DNA of 64,000 nt from Setaria digitata (GCA_003640385.1 RCAB01000344.1:1-64000); one strand, 5' to 3'; counted from the stretch's first letter, positions 39,401 to 53,700 are shown. Made by a program: numbers and translations. The notes: a model not told the origin generated them from the sequence alone.

Positions 39401-42400
39401 TATAATCCATAGAGTTTGGGTCGCGATCCACAACTTTATTGCCTTTCTCTATAAAAAACATTTTTATGAACCCACTCTCAATTTTCAGGTTATTCAGAAA
39501 GAAAATCTGTAAAACTTTAGTACTAATATCAGCTAACTGAGCTTTTTTTTTAGAAAAAAATAGAAAACTAAACAGCCAGACTAAAAATAAAAAAAAAAAA
39601 AACTCGTCTTTAAAGAACTTGAGATCAGTGCTGCGTAGATCCAAACATAACCAGAAACTCAAAAACCTACCTCGATATTGCTCAAAAATAATCTGAATTG
39701 TTAAATGCCGTACAGTCATACAGAAGAAATCCATGACATTACTAGTTGCTTCATGTAATACTGCAGCTGTTGCATCTGAAAAAAAAAAAAAAAAAAAATG
39801 GATTCTTAGGAAATCAGAACAAAAACTCCATAACTTCTTAAATTTAAATTAACTCGGACTTTCTGTCAGATAAATTAGAAATTTTCTGAAATGAATAAAA
39901 GAAAATTGGATAAAACAATGCCCACATAATGAAAAATTTTTGGCTTATCACTTCTTTCTGCTTAGACTAAACTGCTGGTTTTTGTTAAGAAAATTGAAAA
40001 CTAACAAAATAATCCCAACAAAGCATCAAGATAAAGAGATCGGGAATATCGATTAGTGCACTGATAATCTAACTGGAAGCTCTTTTCGTTTTTTGCTTTC
40101 AATTCCTAAAATTTATTCCAATTAATTTCCATTTTTTCATATTCTCCACTTAAAATATTTTTGCTCCAATTTTTAATTTGACAACAACAAAAAAAAAAAT
40201 CTCGTCTCGTTTAAAATGAATAATAAAATTCCGGGTCTTTTACAAGATAATGATTCCAGTTATTTCTGACAATGATTCGTTTTAATGTTCCCATTACATA
40301 GTAAACAGAAAAAAGCACTACACAATGTTTTGAAGCAAGAACAAGTCCCTGGTCACAGCCATCCATCAAGCAGAAAAAAAAAAGATAATAACAAAAATAA
40401 GGTCACTACCATAAGCTTATTAATCAGATGTTTTTTGAAGAAAGAGTTTCTCAAAATTCCACGCTTCTCTGGTGCCAAAGCACTCAGAATAACTCCTCTG
40501 ATTATTCGAAATGCATGGCGTCGCATAGCTAGAGAAGAAATTCGTATTCCACCCGGGATTGTTTGCGCTGTTGCCATAATGAATGATGCATCAATCATAA
40601 ATGGTGAACGCAGATGCCTGACCGATTCTTTTACCACTTCCGAAATATTCAATTCACAAAAAAAGGGAGGACCACCACTACTGCTCTGAAAAAATAGAAA
40701 TGTACTGAACTGCTTCGATGAAGTTAGGTATGGTTTGAAGCTTTCAACATAGCAAACTAATATATCGTCTAATACGTTTATCTTCATTATATTTCATTTA
40801 AATTCTGTTCCAATTACCACTGAATATAAGGAAAATTACGACCTCACTTTCACATGTTTCACTAAATCCAAAATATGTCGATGAAGCACGTTCGAAAACC
40901 AGCTGAAATGCTGCTGATTCGAATGAATACTCATCTCTAAACATTAGATTCTGCGGATCCATCAACATTTTTCGATTCGACGCCCCGAATTTCCCCAGTA
41001 TCCTGAAATATTGCACTTGTTCCTTTTTCTTTTGATTTAAGTATACAAGATCCACGATCTCTTGATTTCATCCTGGTGAACCTTTTCATCTTACAGTCCT
41101 TATTGGTAAACACCCTTCTTAAAATACTATCCTTAGACTGGGCATAGGAAATGAAACACTGATAATCTAATTTATGCTCAGATAAACGGGCAACAAGAAA
41201 CTAAACTGAACTAAACATTTAAAGGAAAATGATAATACCTAAACGCAATCTGTGGTGCGTTTTTTTCCTGACTTGACATGCACTGCCATAATCCACGTAT
41301 CAGTTGAGCTCGAACTGGTGCCATATGCTCATAGAGATAATCAGGTTGTAAATTATCAACACACAATTCCAAAGTTCGTAATCCCTGCAAGTGACGGTAC
41401 TAAACTTCTGTAAAACAATTGACTGTATTGGTATGCGTTACATTATTTAATTTCTATTTAGCTTTCAAATGTACAATAAGTCAAACTATGTTACTATATA
41501 TATATGTACTGAAAAAAAATTAGCGACCTGCTGAATGAGACTGCTGCTTCCATTCAGAGCACATACTAAAGGGTCCATCAACAAGGGTAAATATGGCAGT
41601 AGTGATGACAACCTGAATAAAAAGATTCTAGAGTTTAATGCCATTAATAAAAATCGAATGCAACACCATGAAGTTTCCTTACCTTACAGGTACAGTTAAG
41701 CATAATTCAATAAATAATTCACGCATCTGTGCACGATGAGTACTAGACTGAAGACGATTTAGTTGGTGGAGAAGTGTTGGTAGAAGAGGCAGAAATGTTT
41801 GGTAAAGAAGGTCGTAACTTCCACCACCAATAGAACTGAAATGACAAGGAAAATACTAATCACATAATCTATCGTCCATCGAACTAGAACAATTAGGTAA
41901 ATTCTCACATTGCGTAATGCAAAGACCTCTAACCGTCAAACAGAAATTTTAACTTATCATAATGAATGATATATGGTATCAACAAAAACATTAGTAATAA
42001 TAAATGGTAATAATAATACTAACGACAAATAATAAGTATCAAAAATAATAAATAATGACAAATAATTATTATTATGATGGCAAGAAAGCAATAATAAATA
42101 TTAATAACAGTCGATAGGAGCAGATAGTAACAATTAATAGAAACAATTAATAAAAATATCAATCATAAATAATAAAAGAAATTACTGATTAAAAATAATG
42201 ACAAAAAATATTAACATAACATATTGGCAATATAATCAGTAATAATGATTAATAAAAATAATAACAATGAATGAGAAAGAAATTATGCAGAAGTCTGCTA
42301 AATGGAAATTTCAAAAGTTAATATTTATTAACTTCAAAGTTTACTGAATATTCTGAAAATTTTTTGGAATTGCTAAATACTGGATTGAAAAAGGAAAATA

Positions 42401-45400
42401 CTGCTTTACGAACATTTACTGAAATTCAAAAACATATTGTGTAGGGAATAAAAAGAACGATCTGTTGTATGAAATTACGATTTCAATACGAATCTATCTA
42501 TTGCTGATTATGGGTTATAAGTTGCTGGGTTAACCAAAAGAATGGGAATTGGAAGTGAATAAATTACCGAAAAAGTGCTCTAAGCAGAAGAAAATAATTG
42601 ATCGGCTCTCGGGCTCGAAGTGCAAGCTTCATCGATTGCAATACCAGATCATGCAAATATGGCTACAAAAGTTTTAGCGGTTTTTAAGATGAGAACTTTA
42701 AGTGTTAACAATAGAGATGCAAACTGTTTCTACTGGAGTAAAGAAGGTATCAAACCTCTAATTAGCAAAGGAGTTGTTTCATATTATTGAATTGTTATTA
42801 ACAAGAAAATAAATTAATCTTTTTATACTTACTCGAAGCATGCGTTCATTCTCCGCGCATCCTGAGGGTTGTGAACCAACAGATGAAAATACAATTTTGA
42901 ATAGTTTTAACCAAAGGAAAGATTTTTCAGAGCATTCTGAAAGCAGACAGAAATAATAGCTTATTATATATTTTGTCACGTCATAGAGCACAACTGGAGG
43001 TTTTCCTTGTATCTAAGCATACAACTAGTTACTTGAAGATAACACGCTCTCAAATAGAGGGTGTACTTTTTCCTTTATGCATAAAAACATTTTAATTCCT
43101 AAACTATTATTAAGTAAATAAGTAAACTGAAATAGTGTTCCCAGAATAAAGTACGCACTTCAGTAACTACTGATATGGTATACGTGGCAGACTACTGAAG
43201 TAGTAATATCATAATCAAAAAATATTAGAAAGTAAATCGATTGAAAATAACCTACCAGCCAAATCTGATAATTTCTTTATAAGGAAACGGATTAAAATAT
43301 CACCAAAATTGGCTGATGTCACCGAATTTACCAGCAATGAACTACATATGATTTGAAGTCCATAATTTGAAGCCAGTCTTTCAATGAAATACTATGAAAA
43401 GAATAGCGATAATTATAACGTGGGAAAGATAAAAAGAGGAAAAATGAATTGAAGAGAAATTAAAAAAAGAGGAAAAATGAATTGAAGAAATTAAATTAAA
43501 TTTTAAAACTTACATCGATCCGCTTTGATATAATCTCCTTGAATACTGATGGATTTAATAAAGTAAAAATAGATCCAAAAAGCTCCAAAACTTCCTTTTC
43601 CTCTTTTGTGCGCACCCCATTTGAAAACCTTAACTTTTTTTCATTTTCTATTTTCTCCTCTTCAGCTCAATGTTGTTTCAAATTCTCTTTTAGATGAGTG
43701 CTTTTTGTCTACCAACAAAAAAAAAAAAAAAAAAAAAAAGACTAGCCTTTGTTGTGTCGATGGAACCTGACTTGACACTGGACAAATCACATATATGTCA
43801 AGACATCGCAGTCCATAACGGAAGAGCTGCTCTATTATTTTTGCTTCATGATCTGGCGATATTGCATCTGAATTTCAATTTTCAATACTTTATCAACAAA
43901 TCCAATGAAAATAATTGATTACCAGCGTTTGGAAAAAGAATACTTTGAGAAATTTGCTGAATAACTCTGGTAGGGAGTGTGAAAATTACATAACATATAT
44001 AATGGAGTACGAACCAGTGCAGCACTACTATAAATGTTACCATTAATTACCAACCGTGAGTTGTTAAATAACTTTATTTTATTCACTATTTCGACTAAGA
44101 AGTTTAAAATTTGCATAGAGGCTGTCAAATACTCTGTGAATTCTAGCACAATTTGATATGTTCCTTGTAAAAAAAAAAAAAAAAAAGAAAGAAAATTTAA
44201 CAATTTGTAGCATGAGTATCCTTCAAAGCATGTACGGCATGCTTGCAGGCTTGCACAAGCACTCGGATCATGTTCCTGCATTCAACAAGAGTATATGGAG
44301 GAATGCCAGTAACCCAGTACTGGCTAAGTATCTCTTCAGGTGTAGATGTCTGGAAAATTAAATGAAAGAATTATCGGAGCTCCATAAAACATTCCAGAAA
44401 ACAGAAGTAATGGTGAATGTTTCGACGCTTCTTCTTTAAATAATTTCGATTTACGACAAAAATAGCTAATTTCTATCTATAGCTTATGGAAATTTTTCCA
44501 TGCGCAATGTGAGAAAGTAAAGGACGTTCTAGTTGATCATGTCTTACAATACTGCAGCCTTCAAAAAAAGGACCAAATCATGACAATACTGGAATAAAGG
44601 TTTTACTCGGGCCTGATAAGGATTTCACCTTTCCTGTTTTCGTTGTAACTGGAAGAGAAAACGATGATGAAGTTTGGTGTTTTTCGTTTTCATTGCCCAA
44701 GGTATTTAAATCAAAATCATTTTCTGAAGAAAGTGGTGATGTTGGATCTTCTTTGATCACTTTACTGTGGACGATTACCTGAAAATCAAATCAAAAAATT
44801 ACAATGTTTTTGAAATTTAAAGGATTTTTGTAAATATAAAAGTCTTTTTGACTCTAAAATGAGAATCCTAAATAGAGGGATAGTAAATGGTAAGATCTGA
44901 TAAAAAAAAAAAAAAATGAACACTAACCTCATCCACTTTGACTTTTCCGTTAGCACAAGAAAAATCGCTGCGTGACAACTGGCAAGTGCTAGAAATTTCA
45001 ATCATATATATTAAAAAAAAATTTTAATCGCTATTTCCAAAATCAATTAGCTTATTGATCACGAGTTCTAATGAATTTTAAATTATTAAATAAATTCTCT
45101 TATTGAAGCGAAAAGATGAATTGTGAAATAGGAAATACATGCTTGCTCACTTACGCACTACGAGAAACATTTTTGATTTTTGAAATAAGTCCTTTTATGC
45201 AGAAGTTATGCGATGACTAAAAAATATACCTAACACTTCTATCGGGATAAAGTAAAGGTGTATTCATGATATTATTTGCATTTTTTTCCAATATTACTGG
45301 CACTTGATATCGCGCCAACCATTTAAGTTTTCGAACATAATTTTCCAATAAACAGAATAATATATCACGGCACTAAAAGGAATAAGATATAGAAGTTAAT

Positions 45401-48400
45401 CTTAATTTATCATCTAATTATTTAATTCATTTATAACATATCGCAAGAAATAAATTTCGTTAAAATTAAAATGAACTCTGAACTGGAAAGCCTCTGGAAG
45501 TCCTTTTTGAATAGAAATTATTTATTTCGAGTAATGTGTATGTCATGATATTACATTTACTACCTAACCATGCAAACTTACCGGTTGATCTGGATGATTT
45601 TTCTCAGTAATAACAAATGATTCAATAAGATTCATCATTAACTTAATACACATCGACTGCACCGTAGGCTGTATTGCTGGATCAAACATACTTTTGGTAA
45701 AGGCATACACTGAGCTGAAAAAAAATCCCATGTCAGTTATGATTCATGTCACACAGAACTAACTATAAGGTGATATTTCTACAACTGTAAATACAAAGCA
45801 AAACTTGAAAGTCACATAAACATCCCCAAAAGTAATGTAAAAATCTTGAAATCAGTTTCAACACTAATAAAAACACTAACCAGCAAAGCAAGCTATAAGA
45901 TAAATGGCCGCGTACATGATGCACAAGATCGGCTAGCATTGTATACATGGTAGGTCTAAAAGATAAAGTCATAAGAAACTGCAAAATAATGACTTTATAG
46001 CTGCAAAAAATTTTTGAATATTAAATCTTATAACTGAAAAGATTAAAAAAAAATTTTTGAGCATTTCCAAACATTTAAAAATGCTTTTAAGAAATGAAGT
46101 CTAATGAATTAATGCTTTCCTGTGAATCAATTAAAAAACTATTTTAAAAAAGTGCAGTAAACCTCAGAAAATCCATTGAACTGAAGCCGTTACCCAACAT
46201 GAGATTCTCATTAAATAGTTTTGGGATAACTGGAATAAATTTGGTTTGAAGATCGGTGACAAATATATTTTTTACTGTTCCAATTAATTCACGTCTCATC
46301 GAATAATTTTCATGTGGACAACGCTCTAACATTTGCATTATTGATTGAACTATTTGGGCTCCATGATTATTTACTACTTCACTCACGTTGAACTAAAAGA
46401 AAAAGAACAATTATTTATAAAAACCTATTTTTTTAAGGAATTTCTATGATGAATAAAAATAAGAAGCCTTTGGAAATCAACATGAGAAGCTCGATGCTAC
46501 ACAGCTTTAGTAGCATACTAGAAAGTGGTCTTTTAGATCCTTTTATTAAATAAAGCAGCAAATGTTTTTTGTTTATTACTAGTGTGCTGAAATTCGAATT
46601 TCTCATTACCTCCACTAAATGCTTAGTTCAATACTTTTAACAGAAAGACCTTCGATTCAATACTTGGAGATTAAATACGGATTTCGATATTTCATTTTGT
46701 TTCATTTATTATTGTATATACTATGGTTTGTCAGTAAGAAACAAATGGCTAAAATGATTTTTCTTGTGAATGTTCGTAAATTATTAGATGAGTGTGAAAT
46801 ATAAGAAAGCTAACCACAGCAGAGCGAGAGGAAATGAATCCCAAAAATGTCAACGCTCGAACTTGTGAACTATAAAATTCATCTGCCAATAATGTACTAA
46901 ATGATGTACTAATCTGTTGGTCGTGAGGTATTGAAAGTGTGCAGTATTGCACCATAAGAGCAATGATTTCCATTAACTACAAAATTTCACTATTCTGCGG
47001 TATTCAAAGAGCATGATTAAGTGATAAAATGAAACTCTCCCAATATGAAAATTAGCACTTTAATTAATTACAAATTATACGAATCAGCCATTAAAATTCA
47101 AAAGTCATGTGTCAGCATCAGTAAACGAATAGAAAAATTAGATAAAATAACTCAAACTGTAATATTAGTGTCATGACTACACAATGGGTAATTATTGGTT
47201 TTCTTAATGCTTTAGAACAAAGAAAACCAAAGTGTCTAAATAATTTTCTTAAATATGGAATTCTCAACCAAACCTCATTCTGAATGTGATGTCGATGAAT
47301 TTGAAACAATATAATACAAAACATGGGTACTTCTGACAAAACTTTTACGCTCTGTGAAGCACGAGGTATCAAAGAGTAACCACTGTCACGTTGCGTGCCA
47401 TCACCCGAATTTTCCGGAAGGTAAACAATTGTTGGCATGTAACAGTTTTGAAGTGACTGTAATGATTTTTCTAAGAATCGTCATCAACACGCTAGTATAC
47501 ATGACCATGAAAAAAAAAAAAAGGGTAAAAAAACCTACAGATTCGATTACGCTATCTTCCATTCCACAATGTCGCAAGTTTCTTTGTTCAAACATCCGTC
47601 CACTGGTGATATGTTGAGGCATGTCACGGTACACAGCTTTAAAATGATTGATAATCGCCGGAATCTGGAATAAAAGTCAATACTATTCTGTGTCAACCAA
47701 ATGAAATTGGAACTTTCTTCCACTTCAAGAAAAATGCAGCACTTCAGTAAATGGATGAAAGATATCCATTTAAGAAAATTAAAAAAAAAAACCTCTGGCG
47801 TGAAGACAGCTCTAAATGCACGCTGATGTTCGCTAATAATTTTGATAGCGATAATAGCATTCTCTTCATTTTCAACTTGAATCACTTTTGTAAGCTGAGT
47901 AAGAATAAGCTTTGCGTACTGCTTAACAATTTCATTGCAGTTCATACGTAGTATCAATTCAAGTATTAACTTTCGCAGTTGCTGGAATATTTTTATGAAC
48001 TACTGCAAAAACCATGCTAATGCTGCAACCATTACTTCACTTCTTTCCAGTGTAATATTGTAGAAATGTATCATTACACATTCTTTCATTATTCCCTTTT
48101 CTTTCTATGTTTATTTCACAGGTGACGCGATTTCTGAATAGATGGCAAAAATCAGCACCGTTCGCTTAAACTTGTCTCACTTCTTTGAATGATTTAAAAT
48201 AAGCTTGACAGTATAAAAAATGTTTATAATGTCGTACCTGTGTGTTATTTTCCCCAATAAACTGAGGTACGGTATCTTGGAAAATTTTTAAAAATGTGCG
48301 TAACAGATTTTCTTGTACCATTTGAAAAGCAGGTGTAGTAGCCATCTCTTCGAAACTGTTGCTTATTTCCTAAAAATGGAAGTCAATAACAGAAAAACAG

Positions 48401-48873
48401 AATAATTTAGTGACAATTGATGCTCAAAGTTTGTGAAATGTACTTCAATGGCTTGTAGATTTAGTTACTAACGGCAATCATTCTAGAAAAATCATGTACT
48501 TCGATTCTCTTACAATATTTTGGGTTGGGTTTTTTCTCTTTTTAGAGAGGCTTATTGAATTAAACGGTCCAATATCGGTAATAAGTATCAACAAGAGGCA
48601 TATACTTTTCAGCTTCAGAAGAGGACTCAAAAAACTTAGAGGAATGAGGTGTAGGGTAATGCACTGCAAGAAGTACGACAAATTAATCACCTGTAAAGCT
48701 TTCAACTTCAGGTCATCTCGTTGCCCAGCATCACCGATTGTCTGAATGAGTGTCTCGAGTCGTGACAGCAGCGGATGGCCTTGTGTGACGGTCTGAAGGC
48801 TGTGTCCAATAGGTCTAACCACTTGAGGCTGCTGCTGCAGCTGCGGAGTGGTGTAGCCAACAGAAGTACTCAT
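17171..48873 (-). CDS. trr-1: TRRAP/Tra1 family pseudokinase scaffold (trr-1)
   Basis: A 31.7-kb gene with several dozen exons encoding the large scaffold through which activators recruit the SAGA and TIP60/NuA4 histone acetyltransferases. Family blocks appear in order. N-terminal HEAT region: LETLIQTIGDAGQRDDLKLK in exon 1 near 48700, ENEENAIIAIKII near 47850, ADLVHHVRGHLSYS near 45930, then further HEAT blocks to about 30 kb (SGHLLIANI-type block near 33470, VREHISSC near 30500). FAT domain, about 29-21.8 kb: EIIPFLSSGCHLLQRDLP near 28230, AAWHLNDWNLLRVTLTQLEG near 26500, LPALPAMDAYFSVRELLKC near 23580. PI3K-like region, about 21-18 kb: FYDRLARSHVKTNQLL near 18700 and RWIIPRYEDPTHYYTVRKQ near 18600. 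FATC end: ALLDPRLHPWF then TGA at 17171, matching the human ending DPAWHPWL. The catalytic GDRH-type motif of active PIKKs is not seen, as expected for TRRAP. Human TRRAP is about 3,860 residues. The start at 48873 is the first ATG of the N-terminal exon; upstream non-coding exons are possible. Confidence 0.95.
22193..22273 (-). pseudogene. Decayed copy of a TRRAP exon segment inside a TRRAP intron
   Basis: About 60 aligned bases here match the FAT-domain exon segment at 23099-23162 closely. Both contain the shared 15-mer ccaccagcaacattt, followed by tagtaaagctgc and aaacgaa. The intronic copy has substitutions, a missing base near 22225 that breaks the frame, and a run of 19 T (22241-22259; A in the sense direction) inside the matching stretch. 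It looks like a partial tandem exon duplication that has since decayed. Confidence 0.75.
24491..24552. repeat. ATT trinucleotide microsatellite
   Basis: An interrupted (ATT)n tract of about 60 nt, with occasional AATG and AATT interruptions, lies in a TRRAP intron between coding blocks at about 23.9 and 25.0 kb. Confidence 0.85.
30418..30446. repeat. 29-nt A run (T run in the TRRAP sense strand) directly after a donor
   Basis: This is the longest homopolymer I see in the window. In the TRRAP sense strand the exon ending with the TENK codons near 30449 is followed by GT and then the T run, so the donor is embedded in poly-T. Similar sense-strand T runs lie at or near TRRAP splice sites around 39780-39799 and 44167-44184, with other intronic runs at 43717-43739 and 20032-20050. 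Confidence 0.8.
36585..36735. repeat. AT-rich degenerate (AAT)n-like low-complexity tract
   Basis: An intronic tract of TRRAP made of drifting taataa, gtaata and attaatt units. No coding potential; probably an old microsatellite. Confidence 0.6.
41990..42275. repeat. Degenerate (AAT)n low-complexity tract
   Basis: About 280 nt of imperfect aataat, aataga and caataa units in a TRRAP intron, between coding blocks at about 41.84 and 42.57 kb. Adenine is strongly favoured on the plus strand. No open frame or structure beyond the repeat itself. Confidence 0.7.
43431..43488. repeat. 25-bp direct repeat in a TRRAP intron
   Basis: Positions 43431-43455 and 43464-43488 are identical 25-mers of purine-rich sequence separated by 8 nt. 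They lie in the intron between coding blocks at about 43.26-43.39 and 43.52 kb. Probably a short replication-slippage duplication. Confidence 0.8.
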
Positions 48874-50721
48874 TTCTCGACGAATTTAATGCATTACAAT
48901 TTCTTGTACGTTAACAGTTCAGCTTAGTTTACCGTTGTTTTTTTCTCAGTAAGATAAGTACATCTGACAGGAAAGCAAATTTTCCAAAAGTTGCTAAAAG
49001 CTAAAATCAGTCAAAATCAATGTTCCTTGGCAATATAGCGATCGTTAGAATAGAGGATGTCAAACATATGCTTTGCCACATCATGAAAAACGTGAAGCTA
49101 ACATGGAGGAAATGCTGTTCTGCTTCCAGTCACTCCAGCTTCAGATGACATAAAAATAACCTAGAAAAAACTACATGGTACTACCATCAAGTGAGCAACC
49201 GCCGCCAACACACCAACTCATTTAACAGTCCCTTAACCTTTAACCCCGTTAGATACCGTGCCAATTTTGACTTGGACTTTCAGTAGACTTAGTGAAGCCA
49301 GTTACGTTCCCAACCACAGCAATATGGGTACTCGTTGGCTCATGCCGCTTCTTATGAAATCGATGATTTAAGTATTTTCGGTGAAAGTTCATGGTAGTAA
49401 GTTCATTTCAAATTATTTAAGATGCATTGGCATATGTACGGAGGATATAATACTTGCTGATGTGCAGAAGAGGATGTGAAAGTACCAGTGGAAATTATGA
49501 GCCATTAAAAAAGGTGGCCAAGTTTCAAGGAGAAGGTTGAAGATCGTTTTGAAGCAGAAGCCTTTTTATCTATTCCAGTAACTAAAATTTCCGTTTTTTC
49601 TCATTTTCTCAAAAGTATCAATTACAAAACTGGCAACATTCTCCTTGGCGTGGTAGAGACATTTTAAGGGCATAATAAATCTCAATCAGATGCTGATTTG
49701 TAGTCTGTCCTGTCGTTAAATGTTCTTGCGTCCTAACTCCACTTCTTACCATTATCCCTTCAACAGTTCCATCCGTCTGTGTGCAACTGCCTGTCGGCTA
49801 GATGAAAGGAAAGGCCACGCGCTGTTGTCGCGATCACAAATGAAGATTGATAGAACGACTTAGGCAGATACGTGTACGTGTCAAGGCACGAACAGACAAC
49901 AAAATCGACGGATACTGTATGTTCTCGAGTTTAGTTTATGACAAATATTTCTTTGGTGATTTGGGAAATGTTTTACCGTACGATGGGATACTTAACGATT
50001 GTCTTTTTTCAAATTAGTATCATTTCAGTAGTGTACTTGCACACCAGCAAACCAAATGTCCTTGAAACAATCACTTCTCGGAAATTTTTGAGAACCATGC
50101 TTGCATTATTCGAATGATTTATTTTTTTTTTATAGTTCTTATGTTTATTTTTTAATTTTATTTGTTTTTGAATGATATTAGTAATGACTTTAAAGTCAGT
50201 TACATCAGTTGGTTCATTTTTATTGTGCAATAAAATTAGTGTTCTGAACTTCTTATAATTTCATTTTTACCGCTTAAACTTTATGAAGCAATGTTAAGAT
50301 TGTAGAACTGTCTACATTGAATACAGGTGTAGTTTCAACAAACCATCCCTCTTCCTCTGATAATATTTGTTGCAAAACTATGGGATTTTAAGTAGTTCCA
50401 TTTCACATTCCTTTCTTTTTTATGCGGAGAACAAGCAGTGGATAAGTTTTTAGTCATTTCCTCTCTTGAAGCGTTATTTTGCAATCCCAACTCCCTTTTG
50501 GTTGCAACAATATACTTTCCGACTGTTCATCTTTAAAATAGTGCTACGTTAAGCAGCATTAAAGGTTTAAAGATTGATCTGGTAATCTAAATAGTATCGA
50601 GTAACCGGAGTACTCGTAGATGATCTGAATTTGACTCCATTTAATTCCCTCAGAAATTTTTCTTTGCCTTATATCCTGTTTTCAAGAAGCCTTTGCTATC
50701 AGCACACTATTTTCCATGTCA

Positions 50722-50772
50722 GAAAATTGAATTGGAGCTTTATATATACATAAAAGCTCCAATTCAATTTTC
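50722..50772. repeat. Perfect 20-bp inverted repeat (hairpin)
   Basis: Positions 50722-50741 and 50753-50772 are exact reverse complements with an 11-nt AT loop. It lies in the intergenic region about 1.85 kb upstream of the TRRAP start. No flanking target-site duplication is evident. Total length (51 nt) is short for a microRNA precursor. Confidence 0.85.
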
Positions 50773-53700
50773 AGATCATTCCATTCCTAAATGATCATAT
50801 TTCTCTTATCTGTTCTAGAAATTAGATTTAAATTAGGATGAAAATCTTGCTAAGAATCAAAAATTTACATTAACAATTAACAAGAAAAAATGTACTTTTC
50901 ATTAAATACATTCTTCCTCTTAATTCTCGAAACAAAAACGGCTGAGGTAGCAAAAATTTGAACCAATGAGCAAATAAATGTCTTCCTGGCCGACTGCAAC
51001 TACATTGATGAACTGCGGCCGCAAATGCGATGATTTATTTTCAACTTTTATGGTGCCCATTTAGAATTATCGAATGTTGCGTTTCTTCCTTCATTTTTCC
51101 CTCCAATCACAGTACGATTTCACAAAAAAAAAAGTCTGCTGAATAAAAATGATTCAAGAACTGGTTCGAAAATTCTGAACTTGAATTTCAGTTTTTGAAT
51201 TGCCATCAGTCAAGAAAATAGGGGAAAATTCCTTGGATTATCAAACTCAACAAAAAAAAACTATGAAACTCAAGTTACCATAGTATGCTCATCTTATTGA
51301 AAACTGCTCTCATTCTATTTCAAAAGTCGATTAAATTCATCAAAGAATTCTGAAAAAATAACATAGCTTTTCAGTATCCTATTTTGTACGCTTTCTTTTA
51401 GAGCCTTAGGAATAATTGATCTGAACTGCTTCCTAGCCGGCTTTCAGTCGCATTTATTTGCTTAATTCGATATATTTTACATTATTAAGATTAATGTGGT
51501 AATTGACATTAAAAAAGAAGAAGCTGAAAAAGTCATAAAAGTGGTGCCTCGCATAATCTATGAGAAGTGCTACCTTTTTGTTTTGCGAGATCCTTCAAAT
51601 AGCAGTTGGATTTTGTCACTTTGTTTTTAGTCGTCTTTCTCTTTATTCCCAAATTACATGAAGTTGAAAGTCAAACAGATGCCAAACGGAGTTACTTTTA
51701 CATTATTGCTCATTTCTCAGAAATTACAGCTGATGTAGAGGTCGTTTATCGCACCCGTCCACATATTAGTAAGAACAGAAATTGGCCTCAATGAAATTTG
51801 GGAGGATAGTTTGTATGGATGAAATAACTTCTTAATATCAACAATATTCTTGCATAAATGGATCTAAGGATTTAATAGGGAGTCGTAGGATCGCACACTC
51901 AGTACATAGTGTAAATTCCATCAAAATATGCAGTTTCTAAACTTCGTAAATGCTGATAGCACGCTCCTTCGGACACAGTTTGAGAAACAAAATGATTGTG
52001 CTTCGCTTTTAAAATTTATTTTATTCCTGTGTGTTAGTCAGCAATGTGGCATTTTGCAGATCAAAAGGTATGAGTTTTTTTTTTTTCTGAAAATTAATAA
52101 TAGATTTCTTTAATAAGTAAATTTACACATTGCATGTGTTTTGTCATTTAAGGTCATTGGGTACATGCACCCAGCGATATCCATATGCAAGTCTTTTAAA
52201 AAAGTTTTGAATTTCTTGAAAAAGCGGGATTTTCATTTTACACTTTCATACTTACTGCCCATGGCTTGATTAACGAAACAAAAATGGCGAAAACTAACAT
52301 GGCGACAATTGCCGTGACAGAGAATTACCCACTGCTTGCTTGCACAGAGATTTTTTTTGCGAAAAACATACCTGTGCTACCATGTGAACACCAGTTTTTG
52401 TGTTATCATTTATCTAAAGTTCCACAGCAGTTTTTTTTTTTTTCATATTCCCTTCTTTAATCTACAGTGTTAATTTTATCAAACTATTTCCAGTCACGAA
52501 ACTTTTACACTGCTAAAATCACTATTACAAGCAATGACCCATATATTTGTTGTTCTAGTTCAGTTCACTTCAATTTAAAATGATAAGTGCTTTGAAAATC
52601 CTTGGATGGTATAACACTTAAGATTTGTCATTTCCCATTGTTAGGTAGTTGATGACTGCCCACAAATTCCTAATCAAGACGGTGAAGCATTTCTCTTGAA
52701 TATCTGTCAAATTTCAGTAGAGTGCTGCACAGTGCACCGGTATTTGACGGTATGTGACCTGAGGACGTCGAAGGGAATCGTGAAGGAATCATATGAGTGA
52801 CATTTACTAAAGCGGTAAAACGGAGATCATCGATGTTGATGTTGAAGGCATTCATGATAAAGATCACTAATAAGAGGGATCCCTACATCTGCTTGGTTTT
52901 AGGGTCTCGAGACTTCAATCCGCCCTGTAATTACGGAGTATTACAGCGCAGCATAAATGCAGCATACTTTCTTTTCACGGAATAACAGTGCACATCTTTG
53001 TATCTTTAAAGGAATGATAATTCCTTTTCAGATCTCGTTTTCTACATGCCTTTTTGATGTTTGTGTGTGCGGTGGCATTAATGAGAATAGTTGTAATACA
53101 TCATGAAGAGGGCGCCTTCCTTCCTAGGCCCAGTATCTCAGTTCTGTCTTGCCTAGTTGTATTCATCTATTAGGTAGTGCTGTTCACTGCGAACATGATG
53201 TTATTAGAAGGCGTTGAATTGGATGTGGAGCAACGAAAATCTGTCATGATTCTCGAGACAGCCACTTGCCGTCGTTCTTTCACCTCAGGTATCTAAATCA
53301 GTGTTAAAACACAACGACACAGGAGAATTCGCCTTATTACGAAGTGGTGGTTTTCAACAGATTTAAATCTAGCATGTGGCTGAACTGCGGTAACAAATGA
53401 ATTCCTTCACGCTTTTCAAAACCATAGCTCAAAATCTCGGCCAAATTCTTGAAATAGTTTCTTGTATCTACGCATCCTGAATGACGGCACTAATTTCTCC
53501 GACTTCTCATTGAGGTTAAGTGAATATTAAACTGGATTAACCTAACATAAAGTTCTTGATTCAGAATATCATACCTATCACTCCATTGAAATGGTGCCAC
53601 TCAACTTGATTCTTCATTCATTCTGAAGTTTAACTTCACAGGGTAAAATTGAAAGATGACTTGTGATTACGCTCATCATCTTTCTGAAAAAACTTTAGTT

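Noticed and set aside
40285..40689. 134-codon plus-strand open frame
   Set aside because: Antisense shadow of a TRRAP HEAT-region exon; the minus-strand frame carries the family-like sequence.
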